DNA from: Planctomyces sp. SH-PL62
Lineage (GTDB): Bacteria > Planctomycetota > Planctomycetia > Isosphaerales > Isosphaeraceae
Reading direction: 5' to 3'
Assembly: GCF_001610895.1 (NCBI RefSeq)
Contig: NZ_CP011273.1
Span: 5,022,001 to 5,086,000, forward strand
DNA: 64,000 nt
A model generated the notes under the pieces. The model did no database searches and was not told where the DNA came from. It was given only the letters and a program-made list of their open reading frames with translations. Made by a program: the position numbers and the translations under genes. This document shows positions 9,123 to 18,033 of the stretch, piece by piece (the stretch's first letter is position 1; each line of letters begins with the position of its first letter).

Positions 9123-10157
9123 ATGAAATCGAGACGAGCCGCTTTCACCCTGATCGAGATGCTCGTCGTCATCGTGGTGATCGCGATTTTGCTTGGGCTG
9201 CTACTGCCGGCCGTCCAGTCGGCCCGCGAGTCCGCTCGGCGGATTCATTGCACGTCTAATTTCAAGCAATTAGGCGTGGCGATGCACAACTACGAATCGG
9301 CCTGGGGGGCTCTCCCGCCCCCCGTACTGCTGGGCGTCAGGCCGGGGAACGTCACGGCCTCCAAGGGGTGGAGCGCCCAGACGCGGTTGCTGCCGTTCCT
9401 GGAGCTGAGCAGTCTCTTCGACGCCGTCAACTTCTCGTTCAGCTTTGAAGATTCGAGCAACCTGACCGTGTCGGGGACCGGCGTGAGCGTCTTCGCATGC
9501 CCGAGCGAGGTGAACCGGCAGGTCCAGTATGGGCCGTCCGCCTATACCTCGTTGCCGACGGCCGCGGCGACCAATTACGCCGTCGCCTCGGGCGATTGGT
9601 ACGTCTGGGGCGGATTCGGCCTGAGCCCGAGCCGATCGGCGTTCTCGCCGAACCTGAGCCGTCGGGCCTCGGAATTCGGCGACGGCCTTGGCGGGACGAT
9701 CCTCATGAGCGAGGTGATGTCGCGCCAGAATCAGGTCACGGAATGCGGGGGCCAACTGGTGAAACTGAGCCCGGCCGACGTTCCAGGGACGGACGTCCCG
9801 ATCGACAAGCGGCTGATCGTCAGGGATGAGAGCGCCTGCTCCTCCTGGCAGTCGGGCCATACCCTGTGGGCGGCCGGCGGCGTGGACCAGACCGGATTCA
9901 CGACGTCGCTGCCCCCGAATTTCGCGCTGGTGTCCACCTTCTCCCGAGGCCTTGAGACCGACATCATCGGCTATCGCGAGTGGTTGGGCGGCCCGACCTA
10001 CGCGGCGGTCCTGGCGCGGAGCCAGCACCCGGGAGGGGTGAACGCCCTGATGGGGGACGGCTCCGCCCGGTTCGTGACGAGCACGATCGCCCCCACGGTC
10101 TGGCGGGCGCTGGGGACCGTCAACGGCGGTGAGGTCGTCGATTCGTCGAGTTACTAG
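9123..10157 (+). CDS. DUF1559 pseudopilin-like protein (prepilin N-terminal motif, H-X9-DG)
   Basis: A 344-residue protein of the family greatly expanded in planctomycetes. It begins with a type IV prepilin/pseudopilin signal, RRAAFTLIEMLVVIVVIAIL, with the methylated Phe and Glu5, followed by the DUF1559 hallmark SARESARRIHCTSNFKQLG and ends with the H-X9-DG motif HPGGVNALMGDG near residue 305. It should be processed by prepilin peptidase and assembled in, or anchored to, the envelope; the exact role of the family is not known. It is monocistronic here, with GGAG a few bases before the ATG and lipB starting 124 bases after. Confidence 0.9.
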   Translation: MKSRRAAFTLIEMLVVIVVIAILLGLLLPAVQSARESARRIHCTSNFKQLGVAMHNYESAWGALPPPVLLGVRPGNVTASKGWSAQTRLLPFLELSSLFDAVNFSFSFEDSSNLTVSGTGVSVFACPSEVNRQVQYGPSAYTSLPTAAATNYAVASGDWYVWGGFGLSPSRSAFSPNLSRRASEFGDGLGGTILMSEVMSRQNQVTECGGQLVKLSPADVPGTDVPIDKRLIVRDESACSSWQSGHTLWAAGGVDQTGFTTSLPPNFALVSTFSRGLETDIIGYREWLGGPTYAAVLARSQHPGGVNALMGDGSARFVTSTIAPTVWRALGTVNGGEVVDSSSY

Positions 10158-10198
10158 GAGGCGAGCCGAAGGTTCTCGGATCTTCGCGACGCCGCGCC

Positions 10199-10204
10199 TA
10201 TAAT
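10199..10204 (+). promoter_or_regulatory. Consensus -10 box upstream of lipB-lipA
   Basis: A perfect TATAAT lies 78 bases before the lipB start. The best -35 candidate, TTCTCG at 10173-10178, is weak and 20 bases away, so only the -10 is called. Confidence 0.35.
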
Positions 10205-10281
10205 ATCGGTGTGGAACCGCCGCTTCCCGCGATCGGATCGCTCGGAGCGGCGTCGCCGATTCTCGGAGACGCTCCCTCTCG

Positions 10282-11016
10282 ATGACGATACCGCACTCGA
10301 ATTCCTCGCTGGAGATCTACCTTCTCGGCGCGGTCGATTTCGGCGAGGTCCAGCAGCTCCAACGTCGGCTCGTCTACGAGCATGGGGAGCGCGGCGGTGC
10401 GACCCTGCTGCTCTGCGAGCACCCGCCGACCCTGAGCGTCGGCCGTACCGGGAGCCGTGCGCATGTCGCCCTGGACGACGCGGGGCTGGCCGGGATGGGG
10501 ATCCGAACGCACTGGGTCAACCGGGGCGGGGGCTGCGTGCTCCACGTGCCGGGGCAACTCTCCGGCTATTTCGTCACCCCCCTGGACCCGGCCGCCGTCC
10601 CCGCGATGCGGCACGTCGAACGGCTTCAGGAGGCGCTTCTCGCCGTGCTCGAGGAGTTCGAGCTCCGGGGGGAGGCGCGTTACTTCCCCCACGGGATTTT
10701 CCTGGGCGCGGCCAGGGTGGCGTCGATCGGGGTGGCGGTCAGCCGCGGGATCGCCTACCATGGATTTACGCTCAACGTCGGTCCGTATCTCGACCTGTTC
10801 GACGTGCTCGTCGAGCCGGGCTTCGCCGGCTCCCCACTGCGTCAGACGTCGATGGAGTCGCGGCGCCAGCGTCCAACCCTGATGTCCAAGGTGCGTGAGG
10901 CGCTGGTCCGCCAGATCGAACGGGTGTTCGAACTGGACCGCCATCATCTCTACACGCATCATCCGCGACTTAGGCGGAAGGTCCTCACCCATGCTTACGC
11001 TCCCAGTCCTGGATGA
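10282..11016 (+). CDS. lipB: LipB-family octanoyltransferase homologue lacking the catalytic Cys and Lys
   Basis: A 244-residue protein of the LipB family, which moves the octanoyl group from acyl carrier protein to lipoate-dependent enzymes. Recognisable family blocks are LLLCEHPPTLSVGRTG, VNRGGGCVLHVPGQLSGYFV and YHGFTLNV, and its 3' end overlaps lipA by 26 bases. The catalytic dyad known from M. tuberculosis LipB (Cys176, Lys142) is not conserved: the usual PCG block reads VEPGFAG, and the usual RK or KK before the AIG/SLG motif reads AARVASIG, giving Arg instead of Lys. It may be catalytically different, or inactive with another ligase elsewhere. Several residues differ, so a sequencing slip is not the cause. 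Confidence 0.75.
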   Translation: MTIPHSNSSLEIYLLGAVDFGEVQQLQRRLVYEHGERGGATLLLCEHPPTLSVGRTGSRAHVALDDAGLAGMGIRTHWVNRGGGCVLHVPGQLSGYFVTPLDPAAVPAMRHVERLQEALLAVLEEFELRGEARYFPHGIFLGAARVASIGVAVSRGIAYHGFTLNVGPYLDLFDVLVEPGFAGSPLRQTSMESRRQRPTLMSKVREALVRQIERVFELDRHHLYTHHPRLRRKVLTHAYAPSPG

Positions 11017-11929
11017 ACGTCCGGACGATCGGGATTCGAAATCGTGCGGCTCGGCCCCCCAGGTCCTCGAGATCGCCCGCAAGCCCCGTCGGCTCCCCGA
11101 ATGGCTGAAGCGGCCGATCCCCTCCGGGGGCGGCATGTACTTCGCCCAGAGCCTGATCGGAGAGCTGGGCCTGGAGACGATCTGCGAGTCTGGGAAATGT
11201 CCGAATCGCTCCGAGTGCTGGAGCCGCCGCACCGCCACGTTCATGATCCTGGGCGAGACCTGCACCCGACCGTGCGGCTTCTGCGCGGTGAAGCGGGGCA
11301 AGCCCGAGGCCGTGGCGGCCGATGAGCCCGAACGCGTGGCCGAGGCGTGCGCCCGGCTGAATCTCCGCCACGTCGTCATCACGTCGGTCACCCGGGACGA
11401 CCTCCCCGATGGCGGCGCCGACCACTTCCGCCGTTGCATCCTCGCCGTGCGCGAGCGCACCGGGGCCACGATCGAGGTCCTGACCCCCGACTTCAACGGC
11501 CGCGAAGACCAGATCGCGACGGTGCTCGACGCCCGCCCCGAGGTCTTCAACCACAACATGGAAACCGTCGCCCGGCTCCAGCAGCACGTCCGCCGCAAGA
11601 GCCAGTACGAGGTCAGCCTCCGCGTTCTGGAGACCGCCAAAAAGCTCTGCCCGGAGACCCGCACCAAGAGCGGCTTCATGCTCGGGCTGGGAGAGACCAC
11701 CGGCGAGTTGCTGGACACCCTGGCCGACCTGCGTACCGTGGGCTGCAACCTGCTGACGCTGGGCCAGTACCTTCAGCCCTCGCCGCGCCACCTGCCGCCG
11801 GAGCGCTACCTGCCCCCGGCCGAATTCGACGAGCTGGGCCGGTTGGCCCGGCTCATGGGCTTCGACGAAGTGGCCAGCGGGCCGTTCGTCCGCTCCAGCT
11901 ACCACGCCGACGAGATGGCCCGCGCGTGA
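10991..11929 (+). CDS. lipA: Lipoyl synthase
   Basis: A 312-residue radical SAM enzyme that inserts two sulfurs into protein-bound octanoyl groups. Both [4Fe-4S] sites are visible: the auxiliary cluster [12 protein letters not shown] from residue 64 and the radical [11 protein letters not shown] at about residues 90-97; the C-terminal RSSYH motif, which supplies the serine ligand of the auxiliary cluster, is also present. ATG 10991 lies inside the 3' end of lipB with GGAAGG upstream, so the two are translationally linked. The N-terminal 50 residues are variable, as usual in this family. Complete and apparently functional, in contrast to its odd LipB neighbour. Confidence 0.95.
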   Translation: MLTLPVLDERPDDRDSKSCGSAPQVLEIARKPRRLPEWLKRPIPSGGGMYFAQSLIGELGLETICESGKCPNRSECWSRRTATFMILGETCTRPCGFCAVKRGKPEAVAADEPERVAEACARLNLRHVVITSVTRDDLPDGGADHFRRCILAVRERTGATIEVLTPDFNGREDQIATVLDARPEVFNHNMETVARLQQHVRRKSQYEVSLRVLETAKKLCPETRTKSGFMLGLGETTGELLDTLADLRTVGCNLLTLGQYLQPSPRHLPPERYLPPAEFDELGRLARLMGFDEVASGPFVRSSYHADEMARA

Positions 11930-12005
11930 ACCCATGAGCCCGCAAGGGGCTCTACTTCTTCGTTTCGAATTCCCCTATTCGACGATCTTCCGAGGTGGAT
12001 CGGGC

Positions 12006-13412
12006 ATGCCAGCTACATTGTTTCAGAAGGTCTGGGACCGTCACGTCCTCACGAACACCAACGAGGCGACGCTCCTCTACATCGACCGCCACCTCGTCCA
12101 TGAAGTCACCAGCCCGCAGGCCTTCGACGGCCTCCGACTCGCGGGCCGCAAGGTCCGCCGGCCCGAGCTGACCTTCGCCACCATCGACCACAACGTCCCG
12201 ACCGAGAACCAGCTCGATATCAGCGATCCGCTCTCGCGCCGCCAGATCGAGACGCTCCGGGCCAACGCCCGCGAGTTCGGGGTGAACTTCTACGACATCC
12301 AAAGCGGTCGACAAGGGATCGTCCACGTCATCGGCCCCGAGCTGGGACTGACCCTGCCGGGCACGACGATCGTCTGCGGCGACAGCCATACCAGCACCCA
12401 CGGCGCGTTCGGGGCGCTGGCGTTCGGCATCGGCACCAGCGAGGTCGAGCACGTCCTGGCCACCCAGACCCTCTGGCAGGGAAAGCGGCCGACCGCGCTG
12501 GGCGTCGAGGTGACCGGGGTCCTCTCCCCGGGCCTGGAGCCCAAGGACATCATCCTGGCCGTCATCCGCGCCATCGGCACCGCCGGCGGCACCGGGACGG
12601 TGATCGAATATTACGGCCCGGCCATCCGCGCCCTTTCGATGGAAGGCCGGATGACGATCTGCAACATGTCGATCGAGGCGGGCGCCCGCGCGGGCCTCAT
12701 CGCCCCGGACGACGTGACCTTCGAGTACTTCACCCGCACCGAGCGGCCGTACGCCCCCAAGGGCGCCGCGCTCGACGCCGCGATCGAGGACTGGAGGACG
12801 CTCCAGACCGACCCCGACGCCCAGTTCGATTCGCACGTCTCGATCGACGCCTCCAAGCTCGCCCCCCAGGTGACCTGGGGCACGAACCCGGCGATGACCG
12901 TGGACGCCGACGGACGCATCCCGACGCTCGAAGAGCTGCCTTCGTCGCTCCGCGAGGAAGCCGGCCGCGCCTTCCAGTACATGGGTCTGACCCCCGGCAC
13001 GCCGCTGTCGGAGATCCCGATCGACGTGGTCTTCATCGGCTCGTGCACCAACGGCCGGATCGAGGACCTCCGGGCCGCGGCCCAGGTCATGAAGGGCCGG
13101 AAGGTCGCGCCGGGCGTCCGCACGCTCGTCGTGCCGGGGAGCGAACAGGTCCGCAGCCAGGCCCACGCCGAAGGGCTCGACCGCGTGTTCGAGGAAGCCG
13201 GCGCCGAGTGGCGGCAGGCCGGTTGCAGCATGTGCCTGGCCATGAACCCGGACCGGCTCCAGCCGGGACAGCGGGCCGCCAGCACCAGCAACCGGAACTT
13301 CGAAGGCCGACAGGGGCCCGGCGGGCGGACCCACCTCGTCAGCCCGTCGATGGCCGCCGCCGCCGCCGTCACCGGCCGTTTCGTCGACGTCCGCCGGCTG
13401 CTCGACCGCTGA
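12006..13412 (+). CDS. leuC: 3-Isopropylmalate dehydratase large subunit
   Basis: A 468-residue aconitase-family protein that, with LeuD, converts 2-isopropylmalate to 3-isopropylmalate in leucine synthesis. The start [15 protein letters not shown] is typical of LeuC, and the ATG has GAGGTGG upstream. The cluster cysteines are present in FIGSCTNGR near residue 345 and in [11 protein letters not shown] near residue 406; [20 protein letters not shown] is the conserved substrate block. leuD follows 65 bases later, so the two form an operon. No T-box or leader peptide was seen upstream. Confidence 0.95.
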   Translation: MPATLFQKVWDRHVLTNTNEATLLYIDRHLVHEVTSPQAFDGLRLAGRKVRRPELTFATIDHNVPTENQLDISDPLSRRQIETLRANAREFGVNFYDIQSGRQGIVHVIGPELGLTLPGTTIVCGDSHTSTHGAFGALAFGIGTSEVEHVLATQTLWQGKRPTALGVEVTGVLSPGLEPKDIILAVIRAIGTAGGTGTVIEYYGPAIRALSMEGRMTICNMSIEAGARAGLIAPDDVTFEYFTRTERPYAPKGAALDAAIEDWRTLQTDPDAQFDSHVSIDASKLAPQVTWGTNPAMTVDADGRIPTLEELPSSLREEAGRAFQYMGLTPGTPLSEIPIDVVFIGSCTNGRIEDLRAAAQVMKGRKVAPGVRTLVVPGSEQVRSQAHAEGLDRVFEEAGAEWRQAGCSMCLAMNPDRLQPGQRAASTSNRNFEGRQGPGGRTHLVSPSMAAAAAVTGRFVDVRRLLDR

Positions 13413-13477
13413 AGTCGTCCCAAGTCGCTGCTCGCATGGCCTGAAACACGAACGATCGAACGAGAGACGAGATCCCC

Positions 13478-14140
13478 ATGAAGCCGTTCACCGTCCATCG
13501 GGGCAAGGTCGCCGTCCTGGACTGGACCGACGTCAACACCGACCTGATCATCCCCGCGCGCTACCTCAAGCGGATCGAGCGCATCGGCTACGGCCCGCTG
13601 CTGTTCGCCGACAAGCGCTACGCCCCCGGCGGGGCGCCGCCGATCGACGAGCCCGAGAAGCACGGGCCGCTCGATCCCGACTTCCCGCTCAACCGTCCCG
13701 AGCAGCAGGGGGCGTCGGTCCTCGTCGTCGGCCGCAACTTCGGCTGCGGCTCCAGCCGCGAGCACGCCGTCTGGGCGGTCGCGCAAGGGGGCTACTCGGT
13801 CGTCATCGCCCCCGGCAAGGACGAGGGCTTCGCCGACATCTTCGAGGGCAACGCCCTGAACAACGGCCTGCTCGCCGTCGAGGTCCCCCAGGCCGACTGG
13901 GACCGCATCGTCGAGCTCGCCGGGACGGGGGGCGCGGAGGCCGTCGTCGACCTCCACTCGCTGACCATCACCGTCCAGAAGGGCGGGGCGACCGTCGAGG
14001 TCCCCTTCTTCATCCCCGAGACCCGTCGCGAGCGCCTGCTCCAGGGCCTCGACGCGATCTCTGAGACGCTTTTGCTCGAGAAGGACATCGCCCGCTACGA
14101 ACAGACCAGCCCTGCGTGGCTCAAGCCGGTTTCGGCCTGA
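13478..14140 (+). CDS. leuD: 3-Isopropylmalate dehydratase small subunit
   Basis: A 220-residue swivelling-domain partner of LeuC. NTDLIIPARYLKRI near the start and GRNFGCGSSREHAVWA at about residues 84-99 are the family signatures. Start ATG follows a purine-rich GAGACGAG site. The last 20 bases overlap, tail to tail, with the end of cydB on the other strand, so the two operons share their 3' ends and no separate terminator fits between them. Confidence 0.95.
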   Translation: MKPFTVHRGKVAVLDWTDVNTDLIIPARYLKRIERIGYGPLLFADKRYAPGGAPPIDEPEKHGPLDPDFPLNRPEQQGASVLVVGRNFGCGSSREHAVWAVAQGGYSVVIAPGKDEGFADIFEGNALNNGLLAVEVPQADWDRIVELAGTGGAEAVVDLHSLTITVQKGGATVEVPFFIPETRRERLLQGLDAISETLLLEKDIARYEQTSPAWLKPVSA

Positions 14141-15185
14141 CCGGCTCGTCACCGGCCGGTCGCCCAGGCCGGAACGTGTGCCCCTTGAAGACGCGAAACA
14201 GGTAGATCAGCGAGGGGATGAGGATCAACGATCCGCATCCCAGCGCGATCAGCAGCAACTTCTGGACGATCGGCGGCGCGGCCCCGTGGGCGACGTCGAT
14301 GTCGGGGGGGACGAGGTACGGGAACTGCGCCGTGCCCGCCCCCCAGAGAATCAGGGCCGACTGAAACATCGCCGCGAGCCGGGCCGCGGAGTACCACCGC
14401 AGCCACAAGGCGGCGATGGCCATGATCGCGAACGCGCCCGTCGCATACCTCACGGACGCCCCCCACGAGGATCGACTCAGCCCCGCGAAGACCAGCGGCG
14501 CTTCTGTCCTCGCGAGCAGGTACACGACCCACGCCACCCCTCCCAGCGTGATCGCCGACGCCAGCGCCTTGAAGCGGAAAGCCTCCTGCAAGCCGGAGTC
14601 CGACGTCTCCAGCGTCAGGTAGACCGCGGCCAGATAGGCGAAAAGGTTCAGCGCGAAGAGCCCGACGGCGATCGGGAACGGCCGGAGCCAGGTCGAGAAC
14701 AGCGGGATCGCCCCGTCGGCCATCATGGCGCGCCCCGGCTCGCCCGTGGCGATCGCCCCGATGACGGCGCCCAGCAAGACGGGCGTCACCACGCTGGGAA
14801 TTGAGAACACCCGGTTCCAGCGCTTCCTGGCCGCCTCGGTCGCATCGTAGCTGCGGAACGTGAAGGCCGAGCCTCGCAGCACGATCCCGATCAGCAGCAG
14901 CGACAAGGGGACGTGCAGGGTCGTCATGACGGCCGCGAACGCCGTGGGGAATCCGGTGAACAGGAGCACGACCACCACGATCAACCAGACGTGGTTCGCC
15001 TCCCACACCGGCCCGATCGCCCCGGCGATCAACTCGCGCTGGTCCTCCGCGCGAGGTCCCCGCGCGAGGAGGTCCCAGACCCCCGCGCCGTAATCGGCGC
15101 CGCCCAGCAGGGCGTACGCGATGAGTGAGATCAACATCGCCGCCGCGACGCCCTCGGCGGGCGTCAACATGGTCAGGAAGGCCAT
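14121..15185 (-). CDS. cydB: Cytochrome bd-type quinol oxidase subunit II
   Basis: A 354-residue membrane protein with eight to nine helices, the second subunit of a bd-type quinol oxidase. Family blocks are LLGGADYGAGVWDLLARGPR near the start, AIGPVWEANHVWLIVVVVLLFTGFP and LRGSAFTFR. Its ATG shares one base with the cydA stop (TGATG), so translation is coupled. Earlier in-frame starts would run antisense-like sequence through cydA and are rejected. No cydX or cydDC lies nearby. Confidence 0.9.
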   Translation of the reverse strand: MAFLTMLTPAEGVAAAMLISLIAYALLGGADYGAGVWDLLARGPRAEDQRELIAGAIGPVWEANHVWLIVVVVLLFTGFPTAFAAVMTTLHVPLSLLLIGIVLRGSAFTFRSYDATEAARKRWNRVFSIPSVVTPVLLGAVIGAIATGEPGRAMMADGAIPLFSTWLRPFPIAVGLFALNLFAYLAAVYLTLETSDSGLQEAFRFKALASAITLGGVAWVVYLLARTEAPLVFAGLSRSSWGASVRYATGAFAIMAIAALWLRWYSAARLAAMFQSALILWGAGTAQFPYLVPPDIDVAHGAAPPIVQKLLLIALGCGSLILIPSLIYLFRVFKGHTFRPGRPAGDEPVRPKPA

Positions 15186-16519
15186 CAGTGCGATTCCTTG
15201 GTCAAGGCCCGGGCGAGCTCGCCCGCGCGGGGACTGCTCCGGAACTGGTGCAGCAACAGCAGGACCACGATCACGCCGAGCCCGGCGTACAGGGCGGTGT
15301 ACACCGTAAGCGAGATCCAGAGGCCGGGGACGGTCGTCACGGCGTCGGTCGTCCGCATGACGTTCTGAATGATCCAGGGCTGACGTCCGACCTCCGTCAC
15401 CGTCCAGCCGGCCTCGATGGCGATCATACCCAGCGGGCTGACCATCGCCGCCGCCCAGAGGAACGCCGTCCCCGTCGGGGCCTTTCGCGTCCGCCACCAG
15501 GAGATCGCGCCCCAGAGGGAAACGGCCGCCATCGCCATCCCGCAGGCCACCATCAGCTGGAACGCCAGGTGGACCACCACGACCGGCGGGTGAACGTCGG
15601 CCGGGAACGCGTCGAGCCCCTTCACCTCGGCGTTCGGGTCGTTGTAGGCCAGGATGCTCAGCGCGGCGGGAATCTCCAGGGCGTATCGCGTTACGCCCGC
15701 CTTCGGATCCGGCAGCCCGCCGATCCGCAGCGGCGCCCGCCGCTCCGTCGCGAACTGGCCCTCCATCGCCGCCAGCTTGATCGGCTGCGTCTCGGCCACG
15801 ACGTGCGCCGCGTAGTGACCGACCAGGGGCTGGAGCAGCGAGGCCGCCCCGCCGACCAGCAGGGCGATCCCCATCGCCCGACGGTGGAACGGATTCTCGC
15901 GGTCCTTCAGGAGCAGGATCGCATGGACCCCGGCCACCAGCAGGCCGGTCGCGGCGTACGCCGCCAGGGTCATGTGCATCGCCTCGGAGAGCACGGAGGG
16001 GCTCAGCAGGGCCGCGATCGGATCCACGTCCACCGCCTGGCCGTCGACCAGCCGGAACCCGGCCGGCGTGTTCATCCAGGCGTTCACCGACAGCACCAGC
16101 ATCCCCGAGAGCGCGCCGCTCGCCGCCACGACGGCCCCCGCGAGCCAGTGGGCCAGCGGAGGGACCCGGTCCCAACCGTAGATGTAGACGCCCAGGAAGA
16201 TGGCCTCCGTGAAAAACGCGAAGCCCTCCAGCCCGAACCCCACCCCGATGATCGGGCCGGCGAACTTCATGAACTCCGGCCAGAGGAGGCCCAGCTCGAA
16301 CGAGAGCACAGTTCCCGACACCGCACCGACTGCGAAGAGGATCGCCGCCCCCTTCGCCCAGCGCTGGGCGAGCACTCGATAGACCGGATTACGGGTCCGC
16401 AACCAGCACGCTTCTGAGATGGTCATCATCAACGGCAAGGCGATCCCGATCGCCGCGAAGATGATGTGGAATCCGAGCGACATCGCCATCTGGAGGCGGG
16501 CGGCCATCAGGTTCGTCAT
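15185..16519 (-). CDS. cydA: Cytochrome bd-type quinol oxidase subunit I (short Q-loop, CIO-like)
   Basis: A 444-residue heme-bearing subunit that oxidises quinol and reduces oxygen to water. Typical blocks are MSLGFHIIFAAIGIALP (the first heme-ligand region), FAFFTEAIFLGVYIYGWDR and the quinol-site motif EVGRQPW near residue 385. The loop between helices 6 and 7 is short, which marks the cyanide-insensitive/short-Q-loop branch rather than the E. coli long-loop type. It forms an operon with cydB. The bd oxidase would serve respiration at low oxygen or under sulfide stress; the divergent sulfate-assimilation genes make the latter worth noting but this is not proof. Confidence 0.9.
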   Translation of the reverse strand: MTNLMAARLQMAMSLGFHIIFAAIGIALPLMMTISEACWLRTRNPVYRVLAQRWAKGAAILFAVGAVSGTVLSFELGLLWPEFMKFAGPIIGVGFGLEGFAFFTEAIFLGVYIYGWDRVPPLAHWLAGAVVAASGALSGMLVLSVNAWMNTPAGFRLVDGQAVDVDPIAALLSPSVLSEAMHMTLAAYAATGLLVAGVHAILLLKDRENPFHRRAMGIALLVGGAASLLQPLVGHYAAHVVAETQPIKLAAMEGQFATERRAPLRIGGLPDPKAGVTRYALEIPAALSILAYNDPNAEVKGLDAFPADVHPPVVVVHLAFQLMVACGMAMAAVSLWGAISWWRTRKAPTGTAFLWAAAMVSPLGMIAIEAGWTVTEVGRQPWIIQNVMRTTDAVTTVPGLWISLTVYTALYAGLGVIVVLLLLHQFRSSPRAGELARALTKESH

Positions 16520-16622
16520 GTCACGGTGAATCTCAAAAGGACGCTACGGTGGGTCTTTACCCGGGGCAGCTCGAAATCGGGTGGTCCCAGAGGAGGACTC
16601 GCCTGTTTCGTCGGTCTTTTCC

Positions 16623-16650
16623 ATTGTAACAGTCTCAACTCCATTTTGAA
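16623..16650 (-). promoter_or_regulatory. Candidate promoter of cydAB
   Basis: On the minus strand TTCAAA (16645-16650) and TACAAT (16623-16628) are 16 bases apart, about 100 bases before cydA. The -10 is good, the -35 weak. It lies back to back with the cysH promoter. Confidence 0.35.
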
Positions 16651-16698
16651 TAGCGACCTGATACCGGGCAGCGGCCGGGAGATCTCCCCCGACGAATG

Positions 16699-16727
16699 TT
16701 GACTTTGATGCGCAAGTTACTTATCAT
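16699..16727 (+). promoter_or_regulatory. Sigma70-like promoter of cysH
   Basis: TTGACT (16699-16704), a 17-base spacer and TATCAT (16722-16727) match the consensus closely and stand 40 bases before the cysH ATG. This is one of the best promoters in the window. A CymR-like repressor from the next gene could act here, though no palindrome is obvious. Confidence 0.65.
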
Positions 16728-16766
16728 TGCCTCGGTTCGAACGCTTTTCCGGAGTCTCGACGAGCC

Positions 16767-17489
16767 ATGGCTACGGTGACGGAATCATTTTCGGCGGAAC
16801 AACTTGCGGAATCCAACGCGGCCCTCGCCGGAGCTACTCCGGTGGAGATCCTGAGTTGGGGGGTGGAACGCTTCGGGTCGCGGCTGACGATGGCCACGGC
16901 GTTCGGACCCGAAGGCTGTATCCTGATCCATATGCTGGCGGGGATCGGGGCTGGGACCCGGCTTTTCAATCTCGACACCGGCTATCAGTTCCCGGAGACG
17001 CTGGCGCTCCGCGAGCAGCTGATGGAACGATACGGACTCGAGATCGAGCTGGTGGGTGCCGAGAAGACGGTGGCCGAGTACGAACGCGAGCACGGCGGTC
17101 CGTTGTACGTCAAGAATTCCGACCAGTGCTGCCATGATCGGAAGATCGTGCCGCTGCGTCGCGCCCTCGCGGGATACGAGGCCTGGATCACGGCGATTCG
17201 GGCCGATCAGTCCGCACACCGGGCCCAGGCGAAGATCGTCGGCTGGGACGCCAAGTTCGGGCTGGTGAAGCTCAACCCGCTGTTGAAGTGGACGCGACGC
17301 GACGTCTGGGCGTTCATCGTGGCCAACAAGATCCCATACAACCCGCTGCACGATCGGGGTTATCCCTCGGTCGGCTGCTTCCCGTGCACAAGGTCCGTGA
17401 CCGCCGGAGACGACGAGCGCGCCGGTCGTTGGGCGGGCCAGGCCAAGACCGAATGCGGCCTGCACTCGCTCGACAGCAGCCAGCTCTGA
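16767..17489 (+). CDS. cysH: Assimilatory adenylyl-sulfate (APS) reductase, iron-sulfur type
   Basis: A 240-residue enzyme that reduces APS to sulfite and AMP with thioredoxin. The PP-loop region ATAFGPEGCILIHM and LDTGYQFPET bind the nucleotide; DQCCHDRK near residue 120 and CFPC at about residue 203 give the CC...CxxC pattern that binds a [4Fe-4S] cluster and marks the APS-specific branch; ECGLH near residue 229 carries the catalytic cysteine. It leads the cluster cysH - Rrf2 regulator - sat/cysC. The ribosome site is weak. Because it uses APS directly, the APS kinase fused to the downstream sulfurylase is not needed for this route. Confidence 0.92.
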   Translation: MATVTESFSAEQLAESNAALAGATPVEILSWGVERFGSRLTMATAFGPEGCILIHMLAGIGAGTRLFNLDTGYQFPETLALREQLMERYGLEIELVGAEKTVAEYEREHGGPLYVKNSDQCCHDRKIVPLRRALAGYEAWITAIRADQSAHRAQAKIVGWDAKFGLVKLNPLLKWTRRDVWAFIVANKIPYNPLHDRGYPSVGCFPCTRSVTAGDDERAGRWAGQAKTECGLHSLDSSQL

Positions 17490-17538
17490 CAGTGCTTCGA
17501 GGCATCGACCGCCGCGCGATTTCGAGGTCCCGGGTCCG

Positions 17539-17958
17539 ATGAAGGTCTCCGCCAAAGCCGAGTATGCCTGTTTGGCGCTCCTGGCGCTCGCCCAGCAGGG
17601 GCCGAACGCCCCTCCGCTGCGGATCCGGGACATCTCGGAGGCCCACGGCATCCCCGAGCGTTATCTCGTGCAGATCCTCTTGCACCTCAAGGGGGGGGGC
17701 CTGGTCGTCAGCACGCGGGGGGCCTCCGGCGGCTACCAGCTGGCTCGCCCCCCTGAGGACATCTCGGTCCGAGAGGTCCTCACGGCCGTCGACGGGCCCG
17801 ACGACACGACCCGCGAGTCTCCCTCGACCGACCGCCGCGCCGCCCAGATCCTCAGCCTCCTCTGGGACCGCGTACGCGAGGCCGAACGGGCCGTGCTCGA
17901 TCAGACCACCGTGGCGGAACTCGTCGCTCAGGCCACGCCGCACGAGTGGACGATCTGA
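17539..17958 (+). CDS. Rrf2-family transcriptional regulator (CymR-like, no Fe-S cysteines)
   Basis: A 139-residue winged-helix regulator. MKVSAKAEYACLALLALAQ, the helix-turn-helix with HGIPERYLVQILLHLKGGGLV and the wing RGASGGYQLARPPEDISV are characteristic of Rrf2. The three cysteines that bind a cluster in IscR or NsrR are absent, as in CymR, the cysteine-metabolism repressor. Its place between cysH and sat/cysC (50 and 75 bases away) suggests that it controls this sulfur cluster and itself. That assignment rests on family and position only. Confidence 0.85.
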   Translation: MKVSAKAEYACLALLALAQQGPNAPPLRIRDISEAHGIPERYLVQILLHLKGGGLVVSTRGASGGYQLARPPEDISVREVLTAVDGPDDTTRESPSTDRRAAQILSLLWDRVREAERAVLDQTTVAELVAQATPHEWTI

Positions 17959-18033
17959 CGTCCCAACCGCCCCTTTCCCGCCCCACCGAAGGGAGACCTT
18001 GAGATTAGCGCCGCGACCGGCTCGAAAGGGACT

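Noticed and set aside
15186-16175. Upstream extension of the cydB frame
   Set aside because: It overlaps cydA on the same strand; the MAFLTML start coupled to the cydA stop fits the family.
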